64,000 nucleotides of DNA from CAVONB01 sp963697205. GTDB lineage: Bacteria > Pseudomonadota > Alphaproteobacteria > Rhizobiales > Hyphomicrobiaceae. The notes below the pieces were generated by a model. It was not told the origin of the DNA and did not search any database. It was given only the letters and a program-made list of their open reading frames with translations. A program made the position numbers and the translations under genes. Shown piece after piece: positions 25,842-34,768 of the stretch (position 1 is the stretch's first letter; each line of letters begins with the position of its first letter). The stretch covers positions 496,001 through 560,000 of the forward strand of contig CAVONB010000013.1 in the NCBI GenBank assembly GCA_963697205.1, read 5' to 3'.

Positions 25842-26966
25842 ATGACCGACCAGCACACCATCCCGTCACTCACAGTCGGCGAGGATCCCCACGAGCGCGG
25901 CGTGTTGCATGGGCGCACATTCAAGACGCAAATCGCCGACAATCTGAATACCTACCTCGCTCGTTTTGCAGCGTCCGGCATGGACCGCGACGGGTCGTAC
26001 GCCGAGGCCGCCCGCTGGGGCGCAGCCATGAGCAGGCAGAACACGGAGTATGCCGCCGAGATGGCCGGCATCGCGCAGGGATCCGGCGAGGACCCCGCCG
26101 CCATCTGGCTGCTCAATGCGCGCTACGAGATCGCTTTCACCTTGTTCGGCAAGGATGCCCAGGCCAGGGAGAAGGCCGTCGCGGAGACCGACGGCTGCAC
26201 CACTTTCGGCGTCTTGCCGGAGGCGGCGGCCGGCGCCAAGACCTGGCTCGGCCAGAACTGGGACTGGCTCGCAGGCATTCACGGCCGCACCCTCGTCCTG
26301 CGCATCCGCCGCAAGAAGAAGCCCGCACTCGTGTGCCTGACCGAAGCCGGCATCGTCGGCGGCAAGATGGGCGTCAACGAAGCCGGCATCGGCCTCGTCG
26401 AAAACGGGCTCGCCTCCTCGTTCGACGGCCGTAACGGTCTGCAAAAGCCGTTTCACATGCGCTGCCGCGAGGTGCTCGATGCCGACCGCTTCGAGGACGC
26501 GCTGCGCACCGTCGTGGACACCAAGCGGACCTGCTCGGGCAATTTCGTCATCGGTGACGCCGCCGGCGAGATCATCGACATCGAGACCTCGCCCGACAAC
26601 CTCACCTACCTCCATCCCGTCGACGGCATCGTCACCCATTCAAATCACTTCGTCGGAACCGGCCACGGCGAAAGCCAGATGGAGAAGGTCGGCCCCAACA
26701 GCCTCTACCGCGCCGCACGCCTGCGCCGGCTTCTGGAGCAGAATCGAGGCAAACTGGGCTTGGACCATTTCAAGGCCGCCATGTCGGATCGCTTCGGCGC
26801 GCCCAACGCCATTTCCCGCACGCCCGACGATCGCGTGCCCGAAGCCAAGCGCATGATGACCACGGGCGCGGTGCTGATCGACCTCGCCGCGCGCACGATG
26901 CACGTGGCCAACGGGCCGCCTTTCCAATACCCCTACGTCGCCTTCGCGGTCGACGGCACGAACTGA
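25842..26966 (+). CDS. C45 family autoproteolytic acyltransferase/hydrolase
   Basis: The C45 family (acyl-CoA:6-aminopenicillanate acyltransferase-like) belongs to the Ntn hydrolases, which cleave themselves to expose a catalytic cysteine. The 374-residue protein has the expected Cys119 in TDGCTTFGV, the GQNWDWLAG motif, LTEAGIVGGKMGVNEAGIG and a C-terminal THSNHF. Known bacterial members act on amide or acyl-amine compounds. The start at 25842 follows the stretch AAGGACCAGCAG. It is 44 bases upstream of the Gfo/Idh/MocA gene, so probably in one operon. The substrate is unknown. Confidence 0.87.
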   Translation: MTDQHTIPSLTVGEDPHERGVLHGRTFKTQIADNLNTYLARFAASGMDRDGSYAEAARWGAAMSRQNTEYAAEMAGIAQGSGEDPAAIWLLNARYEIAFTLFGKDAQAREKAVAETDGCTTFGVLPEAAAGAKTWLGQNWDWLAGIHGRTLVLRIRRKKKPALVCLTEAGIVGGKMGVNEAGIGLVENGLASSFDGRNGLQKPFHMRCREVLDADRFEDALRTVVDTKRTCSGNFVIGDAAGEIIDIETSPDNLTYLHPVDGIVTHSNHFVGTGHGESQMEKVGPNSLYRAARLRRLLEQNRGKLGLDHFKAAMSDRFGAPNAISRTPDDRVPEAKRMMTTGAVLIDLAARTMHVANGPPFQYPYVAFAVDGTN

Positions 26967-27010
26967 ACCACCAACGAACGACAAACGTCACTCCGGGAAC
27001 GAGAACGCTC

Positions 27011-28165
27011 ATGGCCACACGCACGATCGGCATCATCATGGAAGGTGCCACCAGCCGCATCGCCACCCAGATGCACCTGCTGCGCACCTTGATACCGATC
27101 CGCAAGGAAGGCGGCCTGCCGTTGAAGAACGGCGATCGCCTCATGCCCGAGCCGATCCTCGTCGGTCGCAACGCCGAGAAGCTGAAGGCGCACGCCGAAA
27201 GCCTCGGCGGATTTGCGACCTCCACCGACGTCGCCGCCTACCTCGCCGATCCCCGATACGAGATCTACTTCGACGCGAGCTTCACCGGCGGGCGCGTTGC
27301 GCGCACCAGGCGCGCCATCGCGGCCGGCAAGCACATCTATCTGGAAAAGCCGATGGCGGGCTCGCTGGAGGAAGCGCTCGACCTCGCTCGCAGCGCCCAC
27401 AAGGCCGGCCTCAAGACCTCGATCGTCCAGGACAAGCTGGGCCTGCCCGGGCTCGCCAAGATGGTCACGCTCAAGCAGCAGGGCTACTTCGGCAGGATCC
27501 TGTCGGCCCGCCTCGACTTCGGCTGGTGGGTGTTCGACGGGTTCACACAGACCGCACAGCGCCCGAGCTGGAACTACAAGAAGGCGGAGGGCGGCGGGCT
27601 CGTCCTCGATATGTTTCCCCACTGGCGCTACATCACCGAGACGCTTCTGGGGCCGATCACGGCCGTCTCCGCACGCATCGCCACGCGGCTGGAAAAGCGC
27701 GTCGACGAGCAGGGCAACACCTACGACGTCGACGTCGAGGACGAGGTGTTCGCGCACTTCGAGCACGCTGGCGGCATCCTCGCGCAGGTCGCCAGCTCCT
27801 GGGCGACCCGCATCCGCCGCGACGACATGCTGACCGTCCAGATCGACGGCACCGATGGCTCCGCAGTCGCCACCATGCACCAATGCTTCGTCCAGCCCGC
27901 CGGCGCCACGCCCCGCCCGCACTTCGATGTCGACAACAAGCAGGCCATGGATTTCGACGCGACGTGGCTCGAGGTGCCGGAGGTCTGGCCGGTCAAGAAC
28001 GGCTATCGCCAGGGCTGGGAAAGCTTCCTGCGCCACATCTGCGAGGGCACCCCGCACGCATCCCCGCTGCTTGCCGGCGCCCGGCACGTCCAGCTCGCCG
28101 AAGCCTGCTACCGCAGCCACAAGGAGCGCCGCTGGATCGATCTGCCGGAGCTGACGCTCGACTGA
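27011..28165 (+). CDS. Gfo/Idh/MocA family oxidoreductase
   Basis: This 384-residue NAD(P)-dependent sugar-type dehydrogenase begins TRTIGIIMEGATSRIA, a variant nucleotide-binding start. It carries the family's EKP motif in HIYLEKPMAGSLEEAL and the C-terminal beta-sheet substrate domain starting near LGLPGLAKMVTLKQ. The likely catalytic-region His is in DMFPHWRYITETLLG. It follows the C45 gene closely. The substrate is unknown; the pair may degrade an N-acylated compound. Confidence 0.87.
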   Translation: MATRTIGIIMEGATSRIATQMHLLRTLIPIRKEGGLPLKNGDRLMPEPILVGRNAEKLKAHAESLGGFATSTDVAAYLADPRYEIYFDASFTGGRVARTRRAIAAGKHIYLEKPMAGSLEEALDLARSAHKAGLKTSIVQDKLGLPGLAKMVTLKQQGYFGRILSARLDFGWWVFDGFTQTAQRPSWNYKKAEGGGLVLDMFPHWRYITETLLGPITAVSARIATRLEKRVDEQGNTYDVDVEDEVFAHFEHAGGILAQVASSWATRIRRDDMLTVQIDGTDGSAVATMHQCFVQPAGATPRPHFDVDNKQAMDFDATWLEVPEVWPVKNGYRQGWESFLRHICEGTPHASPLLAGARHVQLAEACYRSHKERRWIDLPELTLD

Positions 28166-28265
28166 TGGGCCGCAGGCCCCCGCCGCCATCGGCACGGACC
28201 AGCGTGGCCGGGCCGCCCCGATCGGTGTGCTGGCGCAAATCGGACGCTTCGATTAGAAGCCGCCC

Positions 28266-28688
28266 ATGATCCGCATCACGCCAAGCCTCGCCATCGAGGA
28301 CGACGAAATCATCGAGACCTTCGTGCGCGCCTCCGGCCCCGGCGGCCAGAACGTCAACAAGGTCTCGACCGCGGTCGAATTGCGCTTCGACGTGGCAAAG
28401 AGCCCGAGCCTGCCAGACCCCGTCGCCATCCGGTTGCGAAAGCTCGCCGGCAAGCGGTTGACCAAGGACGGCGTGCTCGTCATCCGAGCCGATCGCCACC
28501 GCACCCAGGAGATGAACCGCGCCGATGCCCGCGAGCGCCTGATTGCGCTGATCAAGGCCGCGACCGTCGTCCCCAAGACCCGAATCAAGACCAAGCCGAG
28601 CCGCGCCGCCAAGGAGCGCCGCCTCGAATCGAAAGCCAAGCGCAGCACGGTCAAGCGCCACCGCCAGTCCAAGCCCACGCTGGACTAG
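28266..28688 (+). CDS. arfB: ArfB, alternative ribosome-rescue factor (peptidyl-tRNA hydrolase)
   Basis: ArfB (YaeJ) frees ribosomes stalled at mRNA ends. The 140-residue protein has the class I release-factor catalytic motif GGQ at residues 26-28 (GPGGQNVNK) in a short domain. A long basic C-terminal tail (from about residue 105, KTRIKTKPSRAAKERRLESK) matches the tail ArfB inserts into the empty mRNA channel. The codon-recognition domain of RF1/RF2 is absent. The gene is about 100 bases after the oxidoreductase. Confidence 0.93.
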   Translation: MIRITPSLAIEDDEIIETFVRASGPGGQNVNKVSTAVELRFDVAKSPSLPDPVAIRLRKLAGKRLTKDGVLVIRADRHRTQEMNRADARERLIALIKAATVVPKTRIKTKPSRAAKERRLESKAKRSTVKRHRQSKPTLD

Positions 28689-28791
28689 GCGGCATCGCCC
28701 ACGCCCGCGCCAGTGCCACCCAGGCCTGTGCAAAGCGCTGAAAACGCCCGCTCCCTCTGCGGCAACCGCCCACCTCGGCTATTCTGCCGTC

Positions 28792-31700
28792 ATGACCGAA
28801 CCGATTCGCTCCGCCGTCCCGGCCCCGCCCCGCTTCGTGCACCTGCGCGCGCACTCGGCCTATTCGCTGCTGGAGGGCGCGCTGCCGATCTCCAAGCTCG
28901 CCAAGCTCACCGAAAAGCACGCCTTCCCCGCGATCGCGCTCACCGACACCAACAATCTGTTCGGTATCCTCGAGTTCTCCGACAAGCTCGCCGCCGCCGG
29001 TATCCAGCCGATCGCCGGCGTCTCGCTCGCCGTCGACTTCCAGGAGAAAAAGGCCGACGCCCTTCCGGGCAAGACGCCCGATCGCCCGCACCCCAGGCGC
29101 GACGGTCTCCTCGCCCTCCTCGCCATGAACGAGACGGGCTACGCCAACCTGATGAAGCTCGCCTCCAAGGCGCACATGGAGACCGCCGACGCCGACGTGC
29201 CTCACGTCACGATCGCCGACATCGCGCAGCACCACGGCGGCTTGATCGCACTCACCGGCGGCCCCGACGGCCCGATCGATCGCGCCCTCACCGAAGGCCT
29301 CGGCCCGGTGGCACGCGCACGGCTCGAGCGTCTGTCGACCATCTTCTCCGATCGCCTCTACGTCGAGATACAGCGCCACGACGCACCCGCCGAGGTCGCC
29401 ATCGAGCCGCAACTGCTCGATCTCGCCTACGCGCTCACGCTGCCCATCGTCGCCACCAACGAGCCCTTCTTCGCCGTGCCCGACGACTACGAGGCACACG
29501 ACGTCCTGCTCTGCATCGCCGACGGGCGCTACGTCGTCGAGGACGACCGCCGCCGCGTGACGCGCCAGCATTACTTCAAGAGCGCTGAGGAAATGGTCGA
29601 GGTCTTCAAGGACCTGCCCGAAGCCCTCGACAACACGATCGAGATCGCCCGGCGCTGCGCCTATCGTCCGCGCGGCCGCAAGCCGATCCTGCCGAGCTTC
29701 GTCACAATGGCCGAGGGCGCCACCGAGCAGGATCGCCTCGATGCGGAGGCCGCCGAGCTGAAGCGGCAAGCTGAAGCCGGTCTCGCCCTGCGCCTTGAGA
29801 CGAACCCGCTCGCCGAGGGTTTTGACCGCGCCGACTACGACAAGCGCCTCGCCTACGAGCTCGACGTCATCACCAAGATGAAGTTTCCCGGCTACTTCCT
29901 GATCGTGGCCGACTTCATCCAGTGGTCGAAGAAGAACGGCGTCGCCGTCGGGCCCGGCCGCGGCTCGGGCGCGGGCTCCCTCGTCGCCTGGGCGCTGACC
30001 ATCACCGACCTCGACCCGCTCCGCTTCGGCCTGCTCTTTGAGCGCTTCCTCAATCCCGAGCGCGTCTCGATGCCGGACTTCGACATCGACTTCTGCCAGG
30101 AGAACCGCGAAAAGACGATCCACTACGTCCAGCAGAAGTATGGCCGCGACCGCGTCGCCCAGATCATCACGCACGGCAAGCTCCAGGCGCGCGCGGTGCT
30201 GCGCGACGTCGGCCGCGTGCTGCAGATGTCGTACGGCCAGGTCGACAAGCTGACGAAGCTCGTCCCCAACAATCCCGCCAACCCCGTGACCTTGCGCGAA
30301 GCCATCGACGGCGAGCCGCGTCTCCAGGAGGAGCGCGACAACGATCCCATGGTCGCGCGCCTTTTAGAGATCTCCGAAAAGCTCGAAGGTCTCTACCGCC
30401 ACGCCTCCACCCACGCCGCCGGCATGGTCATCGGCGACCGCCCGCTCGACGAGCTCGTCCCCCTCTACCGCGATCCCAAGTCGAACTTCCCGATCACCCA
30501 GTTCAACTGGAAGCTCGTGGAAGCCGCGGGCCTCGTGAAGTTCGACTTCCTCGGCCTGAAGACGCTGACCGTGCTGGAGAAGGCCGTCCAGCTCGTCAAG
30601 AAATCGCGCGGGCTCGACCTAGATCTCGCCCGCGTGTCGATCGAAAACGATTATCCCGAGGCCAACAAGGCCTACGAGCTGCTGGCCAAGGCCGATACGG
30701 TCGGCGTCTTCCAGCTGGAATCGACGGGCATGCGCGAAAGCCTCAAGCGGCTGAAGCCCGACCGCTTCGAGGACATCATCGCCATGGTGGCGCTCTATCG
30801 CCCCGGCCCCATGGACAACATCCCGACCTACATCAACCGCAAGCACGGCGAGGAGCCGGTCGACTGCCTGCACGACATGCTGAAGGCCATCCTGACGGAG
30901 ACCTATGGCGTCATCATCTACCAGGAGCAGGTCATCCAGATCGCCCAGGTGATGGGCGGCTATACGCTCGGCCAGGCCGACCTTCTGCGCCGCGCGATGG
31001 GCAAGAAGGACAAGGCGGAGATGGCCAAGCAGCAGGCCCGCTTCGTCGAGGGCGCCGTCGAGCGCGGCGTCAAGAAAGCCGATGCCGTCTATATCTTCGA
31101 GCTGGTCGACAAGTTCGCCGGCTACGGCTTCAACAAGTCGCACGCCGCCGCTTACGCGCTCGTCTCCTTCCACACCGCCTACATGAAGGCGAACTTCCGC
31201 GAAGAGTTCCTCGCCGCCTCCATGACGCTCGACGCCGCCAACACCGACAAGCTCGCGATGTTCGCGGCCGAAGCCCGCCGCAGCGACATCCCGCTCCTGC
31301 CGCCGTGCGTCAACGCGTCCGCCGTCGACTTCGACGTGGAATCCGCATCTGGCGGCAGGCTCCCCGCAGGGGAGTCGCCAGACGCACCAAGAACGAGAGC
31401 GATCCGTTATGCGCTGGCCGCCTTGAAGAACATCGGCGCGGCCGCCGTCGAGACCGTCGTCGCCGAGCGCGAGCAGAACGGCGCCTACAAGACACTCGCC
31501 GATTTCGCCGCGCGCATGAACCCGAAGGCGCTTAACAAGCGCGGCCTTGAGACGATGGCGATGGCCGGCGCCCTCGACGCGCTCGAGCCCAATCGCGCGC
31601 TCGTGCGCGCCAACGTCGACGTCATGATGGCGCTCGCCAACCGCCAGCAGGCGAACGCGGCGGCCGGCACCACTGATCTGTTCGGCGGCGCCGCCAGCGG

Positions 31701-32403
31701 CGGTCCGAGCCTCGACATGCGGCCCGTGAAGGCCTGGACGCCGATGGAGAAGCTGCAGGAGGAATTCGCAGCTGTCGGCTTCTTCCTCTCCGGCCACCCG
31801 CTCGACGACTACGGCTCACTGCTGCCCAAGCTGCAGGCCTGCCGTTTCACCGAGTTCGAGCAGCGCGCCGAGCGCGGCGCCACACACGGCCGCCTCGCCG
31901 GCATCGTCATCGCCGCGCGCGAGAGGAAATCGGCCAAGGGCAACATGTTCGCCTTCGCCTCGTTCTCCGACCCCACCGGCCAGTTCGAGGCGATCGTGTT
32001 TTCCGACACGCTGGCCGCCGCCCGCGATCTCCTCGAGCCCGGCACACCGGTCCTCGTCACGGTGGAGGCCGAGCGCGACGGCGAGACGCTGAAGTTGCGG
32101 GCGCAGGCGATCGAGGCGCTCGACAAGGCCGCCGCCAGCATCCAGCGCGGCCTGAAGCTGGTGCTCGACCGGCACGCGGTGCAAACGAGGCCCACGACCA
32201 TCGCGGAAATCAAGTCCGCCCTGAAGCCTGGCGCAGCCCGCGCGGGCGGCGAGATCCGCATCGCCATGGACGTCGATTCCGCTGAGATCCGCGGCGCCGG
32301 CCGCACCATCGAGTTCGCACTCCCCGGCAAGTTCGACGTCACGCCATCCCAGCGCGGCGTACTGACGACCTTGCCGGGCGTGATGGAGGTCGTGGAGATC
32401 TAG
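28792..32403 (+). CDS. dnaE: DNA polymerase III alpha subunit
   Basis: This is the replicative polymerase catalytic subunit, 1203 residues. It has an N-terminal PHP domain (FVHLRAHSAYSLLEGALP), the polymerase core with VGPGRGSGAGSLVAW, catalytic aspartates in MPDFDIDFCQ, and FYRPGPMDNIPTYI-like finger residues (ALYRPGPMDNIP). A C-terminal OB-fold region follows around residues 1030-1110. Two oddities are visible. A palindromic segment (31348-31382) inserts extra residues SGGRLPAGESPD near residue 853, and the TAG stop lies within the dispersed repeat starting at 32400. Neither interrupts the frame. Confidence 0.97.
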   Translation: MTEPIRSAVPAPPRFVHLRAHSAYSLLEGALPISKLAKLTEKHAFPAIALTDTNNLFGILEFSDKLAAAGIQPIAGVSLAVDFQEKKADALPGKTPDRPHPRRDGLLALLAMNETGYANLMKLASKAHMETADADVPHVTIADIAQHHGGLIALTGGPDGPIDRALTEGLGPVARARLERLSTIFSDRLYVEIQRHDAPAEVAIEPQLLDLAYALTLPIVATNEPFFAVPDDYEAHDVLLCIADGRYVVEDDRRRVTRQHYFKSAEEMVEVFKDLPEALDNTIEIARRCAYRPRGRKPILPSFVTMAEGATEQDRLDAEAAELKRQAEAGLALRLETNPLAEGFDRADYDKRLAYELDVITKMKFPGYFLIVADFIQWSKKNGVAVGPGRGSGAGSLVAWALTITDLDPLRFGLLFERFLNPERVSMPDFDIDFCQENREKTIHYVQQKYGRDRVAQIITHGKLQARAVLRDVGRVLQMSYGQVDKLTKLVPNNPANPVTLREAIDGEPRLQEERDNDPMVARLLEISEKLEGLYRHASTHAAGMVIGDRPLDELVPLYRDPKSNFPITQFNWKLVEAAGLVKFDFLGLKTLTVLEKAVQLVKKSRGLDLDLARVSIENDYPEANKAYELLAKADTVGVFQLESTGMRESLKRLKPDRFEDIIAMVALYRPGPMDNIPTYINRKHGEEPVDCLHDMLKAILTETYGVIIYQEQVIQIAQVMGGYTLGQADLLRRAMGKKDKAEMAKQQARFVEGAVERGVKKADAVYIFELVDKFAGYGFNKSHAAAYALVSFHTAYMKANFREEFLAASMTLDAANTDKLAMFAAEARRSDIPLLPPCVNASAVDFDVESASGGRLPAGESPDAPRTRAIRYALAALKNIGAAAVETVVAEREQNGAYKTLADFAARMNPKALNKRGLETMAMAGALDALEPNRALVRANVDVMMALANRQQANAAAGTTDLFGGAASGGPSLDMRPVKAWTPMEKLQEEFAAVGFFLSGHPLDDYGSLLPKLQACRFTEFEQRAERGATHGRLAGIVIAARERKSAKGNMFAFASFSDPTGQFEAIVFSDTLAAARDLLEPGTPVLVTVEAERDGETLKLRAQAIEALDKAAASIQRGLKLVLDRHAVQTRPTTIAEIKSALKPGAARAGGEIRIAMDVDSAEIRGAGRTIEFALPGKFDVTPSQRGVLTTLPGVMEVVEI
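31348..31382 (+). repeat. Palindromic element inserted in frame within dnaE
   Basis: TCTGGCG (31348-31354) pairs with CGCCAGA (31376-31382), and inside them CTCCCC (31360-31365) pairs with GGGGAG (31369-31374) around the loop GCA. This makes a strong 35-base hairpin. It encodes SGGRLPAGESPD between VDFDVES and the conserved AIRYALAALKNIG, a spot where other DnaE proteins have only a short turn. It resembles the in-frame palindromic elements known from Rickettsia genes, although family membership cannot be tested here. Confidence 0.6.
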
Positions 32404-32554
32404 TGTCGCGCATCTGACGCTTGGTCCCCGATCGCCGCTGATCTCGCAGCCAACCTTCAGATACAAAAGCGACACTAGGATCATGGACTTGCTCGTGTTC
32501 CTCTTGCTTGCGACGCTTGCAAGCGAGCGCCCGGAAAGCGCAAGCAAGTGTCGG
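32400..32554 (+). repeat. Dispersed palindromic repeat, copy 2 (downstream of dnaE)
   Basis: This is the second copy of the element at 24206-24359. The ends of its first half are perfect 10-base inverted repeats, CTAGTGTCGC (32400-32409) and GCGACACTAG (32469-32478). A second hairpin follows, with CTCGTGTTC (32492-32500) pairing to GAACACGAG (32560-32568) and CTTGCTTGCG (32503-32512) pairing to CGCAAGCAAG (32539-32548). So the folded unit may reach 32568. The first CTAG supplies the dnaE stop codon TAG (32401-32403). The gap on to 32627 holds no gene. Confidence 0.82.
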
Positions 32555-32627
32555 CTCGCGAACACGAGGCTTCCCTAGCAGCGCAGCCGGCGTACCATGG
32601 GCGCGGTGACACGCGAAGGGAGCCCAC

Positions 32628-32843
32628 ATGTCCAAGTCCAACCACGTCTACAAGCACATCGACCTCACCGGCTCGTCCACCAAGTCAAGCGACGACGCCA
32701 TCCGCAACGCCATCGCCAAGGCCGCCGACAGCGTGCGCAACATGAACTGGTTCGAGGTCACCGACACCCGCGGCTACATCGACGGCAAGGACGTGAAATA
32801 CTGGCAGGTGACGATCCGCGTCGGCTTCCGCATCGAGGACTGA
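32628..32843 (+). CDS. Dodecin family flavin-binding protein
   Basis: Dodecins form hollow dodecamers that store flavins. This 71-residue protein has the family pattern VYKHIDLTGSSTKSSDDAIRNAIAKA, then the flavin-stacking Trp region NMNWFEVTDTRG and the last strand YWQVTIRVGFRIED. Length and motifs match well. The start at 32628 follows AAGGGAGCCCAC. It lies after the dispersed repeat and is convergent with the ABC exporter gene (13-base gap). Confidence 0.93.
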   Translation: MSKSNHVYKHIDLTGSSTKSSDDAIRNAIAKAADSVRNMNWFEVTDTRGYIDGKDVKYWQVTIRVGFRIED

Positions 32844-32856
32844 CCGCGATCGTGCC

Positions 32857-34713
32857 CTACGGCACCGGCTGCTTGCCGCGCTTGGCCACGTTGGCGGCGC
32901 GCGATCGGGCCCACTCGGTAAGCTTCTTGACCTGATCGCGCGTGCGTGTCCGCCCGCCTTCCCGCACGAGCGTGATCTTGCGCGTATGATAGCGCTCCAG
33001 GCTTGGCCGGTGCGCGACGCTGATGACCGAGGCATCCGCAAGCTCGGTCTTGAACAGCCGCATCAGAATATCCTGGCTTTCCTCGTCCAGTGCCGACGTC
33101 GCTTCGTCGAGAATAACGATGGACGGACGCTGGACCAGCAGCCGGCAGAACGCGACGCGTTGCTGCTCGCCACCCGAGAGGGTGCGATCCCACGCACCTT
33201 CCTCCGCCATCCGCGGCACCAGATAGTCCAGGGCGCACAACTCCAGACTGCGCGCGATGTGCGCGTCGGAAACCTCGTTCGCCGCCAATGGATACGTCAC
33301 CGCCGCTTTCAGCGAGCCGATCGGCAGATAGGGCCGCTGCGGCAGGAACGCGACCTTGGCGCCCCGCGGCAGGCGGATGTTGCCCCGCCCCCAGGGCCAA
33401 AGACCCGCGATGGCGCGCACGAGCGTACTCTTGCCCGTCCCCGACTTGCCGCCGACCATCACCATCTCGCCGGGCGCGATGCGAAACGCGGCGTCCGCGA
33501 TCAGGCTCTTGCCGCTCGGCAACGTCACCGCGACGCTGTCCAGCACCAGCTCGTCGCTGTCGCCCTCGCTCACCTTGATCTCGGGCCCGCCCTTGCCCAC
33601 GTGATCGGCCATCGCCATGTAGCTGCCCAGTTCCGCGACGCGATACGCCGCCGCATACCATTGCCCGAGCTGCGCGAAGTTGGACGTCACCCACGCCAGC
33701 GCGCCCTGCACGGTGCCGAACGCCGTCGCAACCTGCATGACGGTGCCGAGGCTGGCCTCCCCGGACAGGTACTTCGGAACCATGAGAAGCACCGGGAGGA
33801 TCGGGGCGAACAGCCCGCTGCTGTGCGTCACGATCGTCATATAGCTCCACGTCGCCGTGTAGCGGCGCCATTCCCGGATGACGGTGGCCAGTCGCGCTGT
33901 CAGGTTGCGTGACTCACCGCCCTCCCCGCGCACCAGCGCGACGCTCTCTGCGTTCTCCCGCAGCCGCGTCAGCTGATACCGGAATTGCGCCTCCGCCTCG
34001 GCGCGATCGCGCACGATCCGCGCATAGCGCCATCCCACGACCGTCATCGCCCCGGACACGATGGTCGAATAGACCACCGCCGCCCAGACCATGAAGCCCG
34101 GGATCGTCACGCCACCGATGGTAAGCGAGCCACCGACCACCCACAGGATGCCGACAAAGGTCGCGAACGTGATGACAGCGCCGACGAACCCGGCCAGCAG
34201 GTCGACGATGGGCTCAACCGCCAGCCGGACATCCTCCGCCACACGAGCTTCCGGCGCGAACTCCGGCCCACCGATCAGATTGAGCCGATAGTAAGTCTGA
34301 TGCCGGAGCCAGGCCGCGATGATCTTGCCGGTCAACTGCTCGCGCCAGCGGATCTGCAACGTCAGCCGCGAAAGCTGCGACATCACCGTGGTCGCCGTCG
34401 ATGCGACGAGGAGCACGATGAACCAGAGCGCGGCCTGCCAAAGCGCATCGAGCGCCTTGCCCTCGAGCGCGTCGTAGAATGTCTTGTTCCAGCGGTTGAT
34501 GAGAACCTGCATGCCGATCTCGGCAAACAGGAACCCGAACGTCCCGGCCGTCAGCAGAATGGCCCTGCCCCGTGTCGCGCCTGTCCAGAAATCCCGCGAC
34601 AGGCTGAGGATCGACGCCAAGACCTCGCGCATCGAGCGCGAGGCGCCGATCGACTTGTCGAGCCTGTGGACCACAGTCGCCTCCTGCCCTGCTCCGGACA
34701 ATATCCGGAACAT
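32857..34713 (-). CDS. ABC transporter, fused permease and ATPase (YddA/SbmA-like ABC_membrane_2)
   Basis: This 618-residue half-transporter has an N-terminal six-helix domain of the ABC_membrane_2 type (FLFAEIGMQVLINRWNKTFYDALE and LRHQTYYRLNLIGG), shared with SbmA/BacA and peroxisomal ALD transporters. Its C-terminal ATPase has Walker A GGKSGTGKSTLV, signature LSGGEQQRV and Walker B IVILDEATSALD. The start used is 34713; an internal Met at 34632 is also possible because neither has a clear binding site. Likely substrates are peptides or cobalamin-like compounds, inferred only from the family. Confidence 0.9.
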   Translation of the reverse strand: MFRILSGAGQEATVVHRLDKSIGASRSMREVLASILSLSRDFWTGATRGRAILLTAGTFGFLFAEIGMQVLINRWNKTFYDALEGKALDALWQAALWFIVLLVASTATTVMSQLSRLTLQIRWREQLTGKIIAAWLRHQTYYRLNLIGGPEFAPEARVAEDVRLAVEPIVDLLAGFVGAVITFATFVGILWVVGGSLTIGGVTIPGFMVWAAVVYSTIVSGAMTVVGWRYARIVRDRAEAEAQFRYQLTRLRENAESVALVRGEGGESRNLTARLATVIREWRRYTATWSYMTIVTHSSGLFAPILPVLLMVPKYLSGEASLGTVMQVATAFGTVQGALAWVTSNFAQLGQWYAAAYRVAELGSYMAMADHVGKGGPEIKVSEGDSDELVLDSVAVTLPSGKSLIADAAFRIAPGEMVMVGGKSGTGKSTLVRAIAGLWPWGRGNIRLPRGAKVAFLPQRPYLPIGSLKAAVTYPLAANEVSDAHIARSLELCALDYLVPRMAEEGAWDRTLSGGEQQRVAFCRLLVQRPSIVILDEATSALDEESQDILMRLFKTELADASVISVAHRPSLERYHTRKITLVREGGRTRTRDQVKKLTEWARSRAANVAKRGKQPVP

Positions 34714-34768
34714 TACTTAGCAGGATCGAACGCACGGGCCTTTGATATTGTTCCTCAGGACGGAGAGT

